Below the pieces are notes generated by a model. It did no database searches, was not told the DNA's origin, and was given only the letters and a program-made list of their open reading frames with translations. A program made the position numbers and the translations under genes. This document shows positions 19,024-27,097 of a stretch of DNA of 64,000 bases, piece after piece; the first letter of the stretch is position 1; each line of letters starts with the position of its first letter. The DNA is from Bacillus sp. OV322 (GTDB taxonomy: Bacteria; Bacillota; Bacilli; Bacillales; DSM-1321), in the NCBI RefSeq assembly GCF_900112495.1, contig NZ_FOMA01000002.1:124001-188000 (forward strand), given 5' to 3'.

Positions 19024-20283
19024 ATGAAAAAGAAAAGTGGATATGTAGTATTAATTACTGTATTACTCAGTATCATCCTTATCCAATGGGTGATTCCCCC
19101 CGTATTGCTTCAGCTGTCTAAAGCAGATGCATCTCAGGAGGTGGGGGATGGGAAAGAATTATCGTATTATATTAATACCTACGATCAGTCACTGAACCGT
19201 TTTCTAAACTATGAATCAATGCTTAAGAAAACCTGGAAAAGTGTTCAATACAAAAAAATCCAGGTAGGAAAAACGGGCTTAACACAGGATTATATGATGG
19301 CTGATGCAAATGGAACACGGAAGAACCTGATTGTGCTTACAGCAGGCGTGCATGGAATCGAGGGCTATCAGGGATCTGCCATGCTCGATGTATTTCAGCA
19401 TGAATTTTTATCAAAGATTAACCCTGAGAACACGGGAATCGTGATTGTACATTCGGTAAATCCATGGGGAATGAAAAATTTCCGGCGCTATAATGAAAAT
19501 AATGTAGATCTTAACCGCAATTTTATATATAACTGGAAAACATTCAATCTTAACAAAAATAAGGATTATAGTGATCTTGCCGCATTTTTTGAAAAAAACA
19601 GCGGGCTTGGCAACAGTACACTGCATGAAATTGGGTTTTATGCTGGTCTCGGAAAAGAAGCGGTCTTTTCAGGTACAGGAAAAATTCAGGATGCTTTGCT
19701 GACAGGGCAATATACAAATCCTAATGGTGTTTATTTTGGAGGGAACAGCGATACTGATTCTACTAAGCTATTAAAGAAGCTGTATAAAAGCATTCTTAAG
19801 GGACCGTATAGCAATATTGTTCATGTGGACCTCCACACAGGGTATGGCCCGCGCAGCCAAATGAGCATTTTCAGCTCCAGCAATGAAACGATGAATCAAA
19901 AAGAGGCAGAGAAGGCCTTTAACTATCCATTGGTTTTAACACCGGATGCTGAAGATTATTATGTGACAAATGGCGATAATACTGAATACTTTAATAAACT
20001 GAAACAATCCATTGCACCTCATAAAACGCTGTATTCCACAACATTCGAGTTTGGAACATTAGGGGAAGATATGCCCGCCTCCATACAATCTCTAAAAAAT
20101 ACAATTGATGAAAATCGTCTATATCAGCATGGTTCAACGAGCAAGATAACAGAAAAAATAATCAGGAACAGGTATCTGCAGATGTTTTACCCAACTGATG
20201 AAAAATGGCGCAAAAAAGCAGTAAGGGATTTCCGTCAAGGCCTTACCGGAGTGCTTGTAAACCGCGGGATTATGAATCGTTAA
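19024..20283 (+). CDS. DUF2817/M14-like zinc carboxypeptidase-type protein, membrane-anchored
   Basis: About 419 residues. An N-terminal hydrophobic helix (about residues 5-28, VVLITVLLSIILIQWV) suggests export or anchoring. TAGVHGIEGYQGSAM holds the His and Glu of an M14-type zinc site; VDLNRNF and a later VHVDLHTGYGP supply further conserved residues, and TTFEFGTLG could hold the catalytic Glu. These fit the DUF2817 branch of the carboxypeptidase A clan; the substrate, perhaps a peptide or cell-wall amide, is unknown. ATG 19024 follows GGAGAG. Monocistronic. Confidence 0.75.
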   Translation: MKKKSGYVVLITVLLSIILIQWVIPPVLLQLSKADASQEVGDGKELSYYINTYDQSLNRFLNYESMLKKTWKSVQYKKIQVGKTGLTQDYMMADANGTRKNLIVLTAGVHGIEGYQGSAMLDVFQHEFLSKINPENTGIVIVHSVNPWGMKNFRRYNENNVDLNRNFIYNWKTFNLNKNKDYSDLAAFFEKNSGLGNSTLHEIGFYAGLGKEAVFSGTGKIQDALLTGQYTNPNGVYFGGNSDTDSTKLLKKLYKSILKGPYSNIVHVDLHTGYGPRSQMSIFSSSNETMNQKEAEKAFNYPLVLTPDAEDYYVTNGDNTEYFNKLKQSIAPHKTLYSTTFEFGTLGEDMPASIQSLKNTIDENRLYQHGSTSKITEKIIRNRYLQMFYPTDEKWRKKAVRDFRQGLTGVLVNRGIMNR

Positions 20284-20289
20284 TCAAAA

Positions 20290-20334
20290 GATGCAGTGTA
20301 TGTGGCATGGAGCCAATTACACTGCATTTTTGTT
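20290..20334. terminator. Terminator between convergent genes (19024-20283 and 20337-20966)
   Basis: ATGCAGTGTA pairs with TTACACTGCAT and is followed by five T residues on the plus strand. Confidence 0.7.
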
Positions 20335-20336
20335 TC

Positions 20337-20966
20337 TTATTGGTACGTATAGTCCGCTTTGGCTGATGCTGAAATAAGCAGTTCTCCCTGCTGGATGGGA
20401 GCACCGGGGCTTTTGGAGAAAACAGCACTTTGATAGGAAAATGGCTGAGGGGACTGGGAAAGTTCCTGGACATGTACAGGTTTTTCGTTAAGGGAAACCC
20501 TTAATGTTTTTGCTGCGGCTTCTGCCTTACTCCTTGTTTGCAGCAATGCAAGGGTGAATGCCTTATTATAATACATTTCCGGGTTTTTTAAGGTGAAGCT
20601 GACACTGGCAACCGCATTTGCCCCATGCTGGACAGCTGTATCTACCAGCTCTCCTGACTGTTCAATATCATCGGTTATGATCCGGATCATGTGAGTCACT
20701 CTGTAGCCGGCAGGAACCGTTTTTCCTTCCGCATAATCATAAAGAGGTTCTACTCTATACTCAATGGTCTTCATGTTTTCCTTCTTAACTCCCTTAGCGG
20801 CCAAAGCAGAGAGGATGTCTGTGATAGACTTATTGTTCTCTTTCTGTGCGGATGCCGGATCCTTGGACTCTGTGACCGCACCGAGTGTTATGGCAGCCTG
20901 ATCAGGTACTGCAGGCACAGAACCTTCTCCTGAAACAGAAATCAGCTTATGTTCTTTTTGAGGCAT
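20337..20966 (-). CDS. SIMPL domain (DUF541) protein
   Basis: A 209-residue protein of the SIMPL/DUF541 family. The N-terminal ISVSGEGSVPAVPDQAAITL and the central MKTIEYRVEPLYDYAEGK-type strand are the family hallmarks; HGANAVASVSFTLKNPE follows. There is no obvious signal peptide, unlike the periplasmic E. coli relatives. The role is unknown; relatives have been linked to stress tolerance and signalling. Convergent with the DUF2817 gene. Confidence 0.8.
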   Translation of the reverse strand: MPQKEHKLISVSGEGSVPAVPDQAAITLGAVTESKDPASAQKENNKSITDILSALAAKGVKKENMKTIEYRVEPLYDYAEGKTVPAGYRVTHMIRIITDDIEQSGELVDTAVQHGANAVASVSFTLKNPEMYYNKAFTLALLQTRSKAEAAAKTLRVSLNEKPVHVQELSQSPQPFSYQSAVFSKSPGAPIQQGELLISASAKADYTYQ

Positions 20967-21097
20967 GCATATTCCACTTCCTTTTATGGAGGTATATTAG
21001 TATACGGCTTGAGCTGGAACAGCATTCGCTTTTTCGAGTTTAAGTGCCGGATGTGTTACAATGAACGTAATTTTAGTGATATAAGGAATGTGAATAG

Positions 21098-21784
21098 ATG
21101 AGAATTAATAAATTTATTAGTGAAACAGGCTATTGTTCCAGAAGAGAGGCAGACAAGCTTGTTGAGGCAAAAAGAATAACCATTAATGGCAAGCTGGCAG
21201 AGCTCGGAAGCCAGGCTGGGCCAGATGATGATGTCAGGGTTGACGGCAGGCCTCTTGGAGAAAAGAAAAAGCCGGTATACATTGCATTGAACAAACCGGT
21301 GGGTATCACAAGTACGACTGAGCTTCATGTCCCGGGGAATATCATTGATTTTATCGGCTACCCAGAGCGGATTTTTCCAATCGGGAGACTTGATAAAGAT
21401 TCGCAGGGATTAATTTTGCTGACAAATGACGGGGATATTGTTAATAAAATTTTGCGGGCTGAAAATAACCATGACAAGGAATACATTGTCACTGTTAATA
21501 AGCCTATCACTGATTCTTTTTTAAAGGGAATGGCAAGCGGAGTGGAAATTTTGGATACAGTTACAAAGCCCTGTGAGGTATACAGGATTAATAGCAGGAC
21601 ATTTAAGATCATTCTGACACAGGGTCTGAACCGCCAAATCAGGAGAATGTGCCAGGCATTTGATTACCGTGTAGACAAGCTTGAACGGGTCAGGATCATG
21701 AATATTCATTTAAATAAACTTAAATCTGGCAGCTGGCGCAATCTTACTGCCGGCGAACTTCAGGATTTGATGAATAAATTATAA
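21098..21784 (+). CDS. rluF: 23S rRNA pseudouridine synthase, RluF/RsuA type
   Basis: A 228-residue enzyme isomerising a uridine in rRNA. It has an S4 RNA-binding domain (residues 1-48, [20 protein letters not shown]), then the catalytic domain with [17 protein letters not shown] carrying the catalytic Asp, and [18 protein letters not shown] near the C-terminus. RluF modifies U2604 in E. coli; the exact target here is inferred. ATG 21098, weak GGAATG ribosome site. Ends at a terminator. Confidence 0.88.
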   Translation: MRINKFISETGYCSRREADKLVEAKRITINGKLAELGSQAGPDDDVRVDGRPLGEKKKPVYIALNKPVGITSTTELHVPGNIIDFIGYPERIFPIGRLDKDSQGLILLTNDGDIVNKILRAENNHDKEYIVTVNKPITDSFLKGMASGVEILDTVTKPCEVYRINSRTFKIILTQGLNRQIRRMCQAFDYRVDKLERVRIMNIHLNKLKSGSWRNLTAGELQDLMNKL

Positions 21785-21786
21785 AG

Positions 21787-21820
21787 AAAAAGCATTCAGA
21801 TGACATTCTGAATGCTTTTT
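21787..21820. terminator. Bidirectional terminator between rluF and ywbE
   Basis: AAAAAGCATTCAGA and TTCTGAATGCTTTTT form a symmetrical hairpin with A and T runs, between convergent genes. Confidence 0.9.
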
Positions 21821-21823
21821 ACT

Positions 21824-22024
21824 TTAAGGCTGCTTTTTAATTTCCTGTACTCTTCCCACTTGGCCATCCGTGAGCCGGACTTTAATTCCGTGCGGGTGAA
21901 ATTGGGAATTTGTCAATATATCTTTCACAATGCCGCTGGTAAGTTTTCCTGTTCGCTGGTCTGCCTTTAAGACAATATCCACTGCTGTTCCGGGGATAAT
22001 GTCTTTGCGGTTCTGTCCATTCAT
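21824..22024 (-). CDS. ywbE: YwbE-family protein
   Basis: A 66-residue protein, MNGQNRKDIIPGTAVDIVLK then TSGIVKDILTNSQFHPHGIK and LTDGQVGRVQEI, matching the conserved YwbE family (DUF2196), function unknown. It begins one base after the stop of the upstream small ORF, with AGGTG in that ORF's end serving as ribosome site, so the two are translated together. Confidence 0.85.
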   Translation of the reverse strand: MNGQNRKDIIPGTAVDIVLKADQRTGKLTSGIVKDILTNSQFHPHGIKVRLTDGQVGRVQEIKKQP

Positions 22025-22216
22025 TTAAACACCTGTTCTTCTTCGCTGATTATTTGCTTTTTTTGTTTGCTGGCTTTTCATTTTTTTTGTTGTTTGGGAA
22101 GAGTTGATAGTTGATTTTCCAGAATCTCCCTGATTTTTCTTGCTTTCCAGCTGTTTTTTAATGGCCTCTTGCAGGCTTATTTTCTTTTTAGGTGCTGATT
22201 GTTCTGATTCACTCAT
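22025..22216 (-). CDS. Small basic hypothetical protein upstream of ywbE
   Basis: A 63-residue, highly charged Lys/Gln/Ser-rich peptide (KISLQEAIKKQLESKK then a basic TKKANNQRRRTGV tail), probably mostly disordered after the first helix. No family recognised. Its stop abuts the ywbE start and AGGAGG precedes its ATG, which supports it as real. A basic tail suggests nucleic-acid or ribosome contact, but this is a guess. Confidence 0.65.
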   Translation of the reverse strand: MSESEQSAPKKKISLQEAIKKQLESKKNQGDSGKSTINSSQTTKKMKSQQTKKANNQRRRTGV

Positions 22217-22323
22217 ATAATATCCCTCCTGAGCAGGTATGCGGTAACTACAGTATAATCGATAATGCCTGCCAGCTGTGAGTTATTTTCACTACCCATG
22301 CATTTTAATGAAGGAAAGGACAA

Positions 22324-23865
22324 TTAGTCAAGGTCCTGATGATTTTGGTTTTCTATAACATTCAGTGGCTCTACAGCAGGACCTTCAAGGACTTCCCCTG
22401 AAACCGAGAATCGGGACCCATGGCAAGGGCAGTCCCAGGATCTGTCGCCGCTGTTCCATTCCACCTCACAGCCCATGTGTGTACAAGTGGAGTCGACTAT
22501 ATGAAGCTTTCCTTCTGGATCACGATAGCAGCCAGCTTTCTGTCCATTAACCTTGACGATGGCTCCCTCGTCATTCGCAAGGTCTTCTGGATTTTTGTGT
22601 ACAATAGCAAATTTGCCCTGAACCAAATGCTTCGCAACATCTGCATTGTCCTTGATGAGATTTTTAACCCCTTTAACACGGCTGGGATGAAATAAGTCTG
22701 CATATCGATTTTCTCTTTTTAAAATATGATCAGTAAGAATCCTTGCTGCTGCAGTTCCATTGGTCATTCCCCACTTGGCATAGCCTGTAGCTACCAATAT
22801 ATTATGATGGTTTACGGTTATCGGGCCAATATAGGGGAGATGGTCTGGAGTGATTAAGTCCTGCGCTGACCATCGGTATGGAATTTCCTTTACGCCTAAG
22901 TGGTTTCTGCTGAACTTCTCCAGTTCTTCGTAATGCTGGTGTGTTGATATGCCCTGTCCTGTTTTATGACTTTCCCCGCCGGCTAAGATCAGCTGTTCTC
23001 CATCCACCATAGTGTATCGCAGTGAACGTGAAGGGCTGTCTGCACTAACATACATGCCTCCAGGATACTCCTCATCCATTTTTACACCAAGCACGTACGA
23101 TCTTTCTGCATGCATTCTGGCAAAGTATAGTCCCATTTCATCATTAAAAGGGAAGTGTGAAGCTGTAATCAGATAACTGCAGCGTATTTTTTTCTTGTTG
23201 TCGGTAATGATGACGGGATTGTCGCCATCCTCCACTTTCATAGCTGCTGTATGCTCAAAAATTCTTCCCCCCGACTGCTCGATGGATGGAATTAATCCGG
23301 CAAGATATTTTACCGGATGGAATTGAGCCTGGTTTTTCATCACAACTGCACCTGTGCATGGAATGGAGAAAGGAAGCGATTCAACAAACTCTCCGGGAAT
23401 GTCCAGAGATTTATATGCTTTTAATTCATCAATAATACGGTCTGAATACTCCTTTGATTGTGCGTATACATAAGCATCCTCAATGGTTAAGTCACAATCA
23501 ATATGCAGCTCTTCTGATAGATTTTTAATAAAGTTCATTGCTTCATGATTTGCTTCATAATATAATTTTGCGCATTCCTGGCCATGCTCCTTTATCAGGC
23601 GATCATAAATCAATCCATGCTGTGCAGTCACTTTAGCTGTTGTATGGCCTGTGGTACCGTTCAGCAGTTCCCCTGATTCTATAAGAACTGTTGGAACTCC
23701 TGCCTTGGTTAGAAGATAAGCAGCTGTTATGCCGGTTATTCCTCCTCCTACAATCGCTACTTCTGTCTCTATATCTTCTTCTAATTTAGAAAAAGACGGA
23801 ATGGTAATATGATCTCTCCAATAAGATTCCGGGTACTTCGGCAGGCTTTGCGGCTTGTCAGCCAT
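22324..23865 (-). CDS. FAD-dependent oxidoreductase with C-terminal Rieske [2Fe-2S] domain
   Basis: A 513-residue two-domain protein. Residues about 35-400 form a DAO-type FAD domain starting with the dinucleotide motif VAIVGGGITGITAAYLL and containing TTGHTTAKVTAQHGL and a final NILVATGYAKWGMTNG. The last 90 residues are a Rieske domain with CTHMGC and CPCHGSRF, giving the Cys/His cluster ligands. Such fusions are common in Bacillus, but their substrate is not known. No membrane segment. Monocistronic; an AGGAGGGG site precedes ATG 23865. Confidence 0.88.
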   Translation of the reverse strand: MADKPQSLPKYPESYWRDHITIPSFSKLEEDIETEVAIVGGGITGITAAYLLTKAGVPTVLIESGELLNGTTGHTTAKVTAQHGLIYDRLIKEHGQECAKLYYEANHEAMNFIKNLSEELHIDCDLTIEDAYVYAQSKEYSDRIIDELKAYKSLDIPGEFVESLPFSIPCTGAVVMKNQAQFHPVKYLAGLIPSIEQSGGRIFEHTAAMKVEDGDNPVIITDNKKKIRCSYLITASHFPFNDEMGLYFARMHAERSYVLGVKMDEEYPGGMYVSADSPSRSLRYTMVDGEQLILAGGESHKTGQGISTHQHYEELEKFSRNHLGVKEIPYRWSAQDLITPDHLPYIGPITVNHHNILVATGYAKWGMTNGTAAARILTDHILKRENRYADLFHPSRVKGVKNLIKDNADVAKHLVQGKFAIVHKNPEDLANDEGAIVKVNGQKAGCYRDPEGKLHIVDSTCTHMGCEVEWNSGDRSWDCPCHGSRFSVSGEVLEGPAVEPLNVIENQNHQDLD

Positions 23866-24077
23866 AAATAACCCCTCCTGTATTTTTAATCAGATTAAGT
23901 CCATTTATTACCATACCCATATTGGAAATTTATACACGGTTTTTACAGAGTTAAATGTTCATCGCTTCTTTAAGAAATACCAATTACCATTTTATTGAAT
24001 ACGTGTCTTTCGTCATTTTATTTTGCAGGGGGATAAGGAAGGAGGGGAGGACAGGAGGACAGCACCTAAATTTTGTA

Positions 24078-24224
24078 TGTTTACAAATTTGTATACTTGT
24101 AAACATTTTTGTGTGCGTTGTATACAATTATTGTTTACATGTGTACAAATGTGTATACATGTTGATACGACGGGATGTATACAATTTTAAATATCTTGTA
24201 CACGAATTTGTTTACATGTATACA
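24078..24224. repeat. parC-like cluster of TGTNNACA repeats (candidate partition site)
   Basis: Within 147 bases there are ten or eleven copies of the 8-base palindrome TGTNNACA or near matches, mainly TGTATACA and TGTTTACA, starting at 24078, 24090, 24098, 24119, 24132, 24140, 24152, 24176, 24197, 24209 and 24217. Steps of 8, 12-13 and 21-24 recur, so paired sites repeat about every 40 bases, near four helical turns. It lies directly upstream of the parM-like gene, as parC does in actin-type (type II) plasmid partition loci. The frames crossing it are low-complexity and not genes. Confidence 0.75.
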
Positions 24225-24248
24225 TAAAAGTATGCAACTAAAGAAGTA

Positions 24249-24277
24249 TTGACCAAACGTGGTATTTTTTTTATTCT
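24249..24277 (+). promoter_or_regulatory. Promoter of the parM-like operon
   Basis: TTGACC (24249-24254) and TATTCT (24272-24277) are 17 bases apart, 25 bases after the last repeat of the cluster, so a protein bound to the repeats could also repress transcription. Confidence 0.5.
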
Positions 24278-24402
24278 TAGTGTAAGAGTTTTTCTGTAAG
24301 TAGAAAAAGCTCATAAAAAAAAGATGGCCGTGTAAGGCCGATAAAAAGTGAATAGAGCATGTTAAGAGTTTTATCATTTTTTATAAGGGAAGGAATGGTT
24401 TG

Positions 24403-25596
24403 ATGAGTAACTCAAGAATCGCAGCAGTTGATGTAGGAAATGATGCAATTAAAGCTTTGTTTGGAAAAATGGATTCTGAGCTTTACATACCGAATGTCAT
24501 CGCAAGAGATATAGAAGACCGCCCGGTAATCGGTATTGAAGATTTGGATGACAATGATCCTATTGAAGGTATTCATATTAGGGTCCACTCCCCTGCCCTT
24601 CAGGATAACAATGCCATCTATCGTGTGGGTAACCTGGCTACAAAAGCTGACAATCCATCTGAGTTAGATCCAGGAAGCAGCAAGTCGGAAGAAGACCAGA
24701 CATTAATCATGCTTTTTGCTGCACTTGCACTTGATGCAGTGAAGGAAGAGAATAATCAAGTTTTCAAGTCGAATAATTCCGTTGTTGAAGCAAATTATAC
24801 ATTAGGAACAGGATTGCCCCTTCGTGAAGTAAAGGAAGGAAAGGATGTCGGCTACCGCTCCCGTCTACTTGGGTCTGTCCATCAGGTTGAATTCCTTGTA
24901 ACTCCTAAGTATCAGGGGAAAAAGGTGAATATCCGATTTGATGAGGTCAAAATTTATCCAGAGGGCTTTGCAGCATTCATAAATCTGGTTATGGACAATG
25001 ATTCAAATATCATAAACAGAGATTTAATAGACAAAAGAATTCTTATTCAGGATATTGGCGGATTATCTACAGACATCGCTGTAATCAAGAACCGCAAAGT
25101 GGATGATGATAAGGCCCAGGGATTTAATCTAGGTGTGGCGGAAGCGCTCGAGGCAATCAGAGAAGAAATCCGCTCCAAGCATGGAGTTGAATTGGATAGC
25201 AGAAGAGACGTGGTTGAAATCATTACAAAGAAGAATGATAGAAACCATATTATGGTGCGGGGAAGCAGGACAAGTGTACATGATATCACTGACCGCATAC
25301 TCGGCGAGCTTGCAAAAAAACAGTACCGCCACTTGCGTAATGTCTGGCAGAAGAATTCCCAGACTGAAATCTGCTACTTTGTTGGTGGAGGAGCTATTGT
25401 ACTTAAAGATTATCTAAAGACATTGAACAACAACTTGGATGGCTATAATATTGACTTTTTTGAAGATGAAAAAGAGAGCATCTGGATGATGGCAAATGCT
25501 TATTATAAGCTGATCTCAGAATTCGCCAAGAGAAATTCAAGAGCTGCAAAAGCAGATACCAAAAAGGAAGAACAAAAAGCCGGATCTGCTAAATAG
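24403..25596 (+). CDS. parM: ParM/StbA-family actin-like ATPase (plasmid-type partition)
   Basis: A 397-residue actin-fold protein that would polymerise with ATP to push DNA copies apart. The actin signatures are present: phosphate-1 AAVDVGNDAIKALFG (Asp10-Asn13), phosphate-2 ILIQDIGGLSTDIAVI (Asp217-Gly220) and the adenosine motif CYFVGGGAIVL (about 326-334). It belongs to the ParM/StbA group of plasmids and phages rather than MreB or FtsA. ATG 24403 follows GGGAAGGA. The next gene starts eight bases after its stop, and a repeat cluster lies upstream, completing a three-part partition locus. The neighbours are ordinary chromosomal genes. A role on the chromosome versus a relic of an integrated plasmid is open. 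Confidence 0.88.
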   Translation: MSNSRIAAVDVGNDAIKALFGKMDSELYIPNVIARDIEDRPVIGIEDLDDNDPIEGIHIRVHSPALQDNNAIYRVGNLATKADNPSELDPGSSKSEEDQTLIMLFAALALDAVKEENNQVFKSNNSVVEANYTLGTGLPLREVKEGKDVGYRSRLLGSVHQVEFLVTPKYQGKKVNIRFDEVKIYPEGFAAFINLVMDNDSNIINRDLIDKRILIQDIGGLSTDIAVIKNRKVDDDKAQGFNLGVAEALEAIREEIRSKHGVELDSRRDVVEIITKKNDRNHIMVRGSRTSVHDITDRILGELAKKQYRHLRNVWQKNSQTEICYFVGGGAIVLKDYLKTLNNNLDGYNIDFFEDEKESIWMMANAYYKLISEFAKRNSRAAKADTKKEEQKAGSAK

Positions 25597-25604
25597 GTGA
25601 TAAA

Positions 25605-26186
25605 ATGAAAAAACCAAATTCTTCAGAAATTCAAAGGGGACAAGCCATCACATTCCGCATCCCCTCTGATGTGCCTGATCATATATTAAGGCAGCTGCAG
25701 AAGTTAAAGGAAAAAGAGAAAAGAAATTTTTCCAGTAAAGTGGCTGAGTATGTTTTAGATGGAGTGGGAAATGAGTCTGTACAGGACAGAGAGATGATCT
25801 CCATCCCTCTCCCGCAGAAACTGAATAAATCTCAGCGTGATTGGCTGAAGCATGCCCATTCTGAAGCAATGCTTGGAAGCATCCTTTTTCAGCTGCTGTC
25901 AGATCCGCTGAGGGCAACATCTTTGCTTGCATCTTTGAACAGCAGCGCTCTGGAAATTGATGAAGCACTTTACTTGCAAGACCATTTTCCATCTGTTTCT
26001 CCTTCTGAGGCAGAGAAAGAGACGGTTGCGCAGAAACCGCAAAAAAACAATAATGATCAGGACCTGGACGATTTTGATTGGTCCTCTCTTAATCAGGATT
26101 CTTCTGGCAAGTTAGAAGAGGAACAAGAACAGGAAGAAAGCCTTGATGATTTATTAGGTGACTTTCTGGCTCAAATGAATAAATAA
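25605..26186 (+). CDS. ParR-like DNA-binding adaptor
   Basis: A 193-residue protein. Residues 13-52 (QAITFRIPSDVPDHILRQLQ, then a basic linker and SSKVAEYVLDGV) look like a ribbon-helix-helix DNA-binding domain, as in ParR. The middle is variable, then comes a very acidic, Gln-rich tail (about 145-180) and a final amphipathic segment LDDLLGDFLAQM, which could be the C-terminal hook that caps the ParM filament. Family membership is inferred from architecture and position: AGGTGAT overlaps the parM stop region and a terminator follows. Confidence 0.65.
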   Translation: MKKPNSSEIQRGQAITFRIPSDVPDHILRQLQKLKEKEKRNFSSKVAEYVLDGVGNESVQDREMISIPLPQKLNKSQRDWLKHAHSEAMLGSILFQLLSDPLRATSLLASLNSSALEIDEALYLQDHFPSVSPSEAEKETVAQKPQKNNNDQDLDDFDWSSLNQDSSGKLEEEQEQEESLDDLLGDFLAQMNK

Positions 26187-26193
26187 CATTACT

Positions 26194-26223
26194 AAAAGCG
26201 TCTGTTCATTGCAGGCGCTTTTG
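26194..26223 (+). terminator. Terminator of the parM-parR operon
   Basis: AAAAGCGTCTG-TTCATT-GCAGGCGCTTTTG, a stable hairpin ending in T residues just after the adaptor gene. Confidence 0.8.
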
Positions 26224-26276
26224 TTATTGGCTCATTTATTATAGTTTTTTTTAGAGACTGCCCCGCTTTTAATCAA

Positions 26277-26312
26277 GCCGCCTTGTTTCATCGAAGCAAA
26301 GTTTACGGATAC
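26277..26312 (+). repeat. Fragment of the dispersed repeat (right end only)
   Basis: CCTTGTTTCATCGAAGCAAA followed by GTTTACGG matches the last 35 bases of the dispersed repeat. It sits just upstream of a full copy and is probably a remnant of an earlier one. Confidence 0.6.
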
Positions 26313-26327
26313 ATCCTGGTTTTTTCA

Positions 26328-26557
26328 TAAGGCTCTTTGCTTAAAGATTGTTGTTTTTTAATTGTTCTGTGAAGCGATCCTGTTGTTAAACCAGGTTGAT
26401 TGGAGTGTAAGGTTCGACAGTGTGGTATTAGCGGGAAGGTGAGACCCCGTAAGCATTGCTTTATGAGGCTCACCGCCCGCCCCACGGAAAGCGAGCATCC
26501 TGAAGCGGAAATCAACCCCTTGTTCAGGCAGCAACAAAGTTTACGAAAACAGCCTTT
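26328..26557 (+). repeat. Dispersed intergenic repeat, copy 2
   Basis: Plus-oriented full-length copy, from AAGGCTCTTTGCTTAAAGAT to ACGAAAACAGCCTTT, with the central inverted repeat GGTGAGACCCCG / GAGGCTCACCGCCC. It separates the partition operon from the membrane-protein pair. Confidence 0.88.
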
Positions 26558-26836
26558 CATAAAAAGCCGATTTTTCTATGCAGAAGGTCGCCTAATGGCA
26601 GGTTATTTGAATGATTTTATAAGCTATTTATGAAGTGATATCCTTGGAATGTGGATGATATTAACATCTTTCTAGTAAAATAAACTCTATTAATCTCCAA
26701 TTTGGTCCATATCGATGATATAATTGGGGAAGCTTTCATGCTGGAATTTTTCCTGTTTGCCGGTCTTTTAATATTTGCATGCACTCGTGCAGGCAAATGG
26801 GTACTACATGGAACGATATGCTTGGAGGGTAGTAAA

Positions 26837-27076
26837 ATGAGATTCTTGCCGCTGGTATTAGCGCATGTTACTGCAGATGCCCACGTGGAAAATGATTTTC
26901 AGCTATGGCTTTTGCTTGTTTGCAACCTCTTTATGGTGATAACTGGATTCATTTTTATTTATAAGCTGTTCAAACAAAGAACTGGGCGGAAAATTGCTAT
27001 CATCTTCGGGATTTCTTTGCTGGTTAACTATGTGCTGGTTTTAATTTTTGGAAGTGCTTTTGATTTGTTAGGCTAG
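26837..27076 (+). CDS. Small membrane protein of unknown function
   Basis: A 79-residue protein with two hydrophobic helices (about residues 20-40 and 52-78). MRFLPLVLAHVTADAHVEND precedes the first helix. ATG 26837 is preceded by GGAGGG at 26824-26829, an ideal site, so I prefer it to ATG 26738, which would add a further hydrophobic stretch. It lies 21 bases before the next membrane-protein gene and is presumably co-transcribed. No family recognised. Confidence 0.6.
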   Translation: MRFLPLVLAHVTADAHVENDFQLWLLLVCNLFMVITGFIFIYKLFKQRTGRKIAIIFGISLLVNYVLVLIFGSAFDLLG

Positions 27077-27097
27077 AAAGAATAGGAGGCTGGAATT

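Noticed and set aside
23990-24230. CRISPR array
   Set aside because: The repeats are only 8 bases long, palindromic, with 0-16 base gaps of AT-rich filler; there are no ~30-base repeats and spacers and no cas genes.
23955-24377. Short frames on both strands across the TGTNNACA array
   Set aside because: Low-complexity Val/Tyr/Cys-rich translations produced by the repeats; no ribosome sites and no conserved features.
26303-26633. Frames of 77-85 codons inside the dispersed repeat near 26.4 kb, and similar ones in other copies
   Set aside because: The same peptides (CGISGKVRPRKHC, SPAAPRKASILE-like) arise wherever the repeat is read; frames break between copies, so they are not genes.
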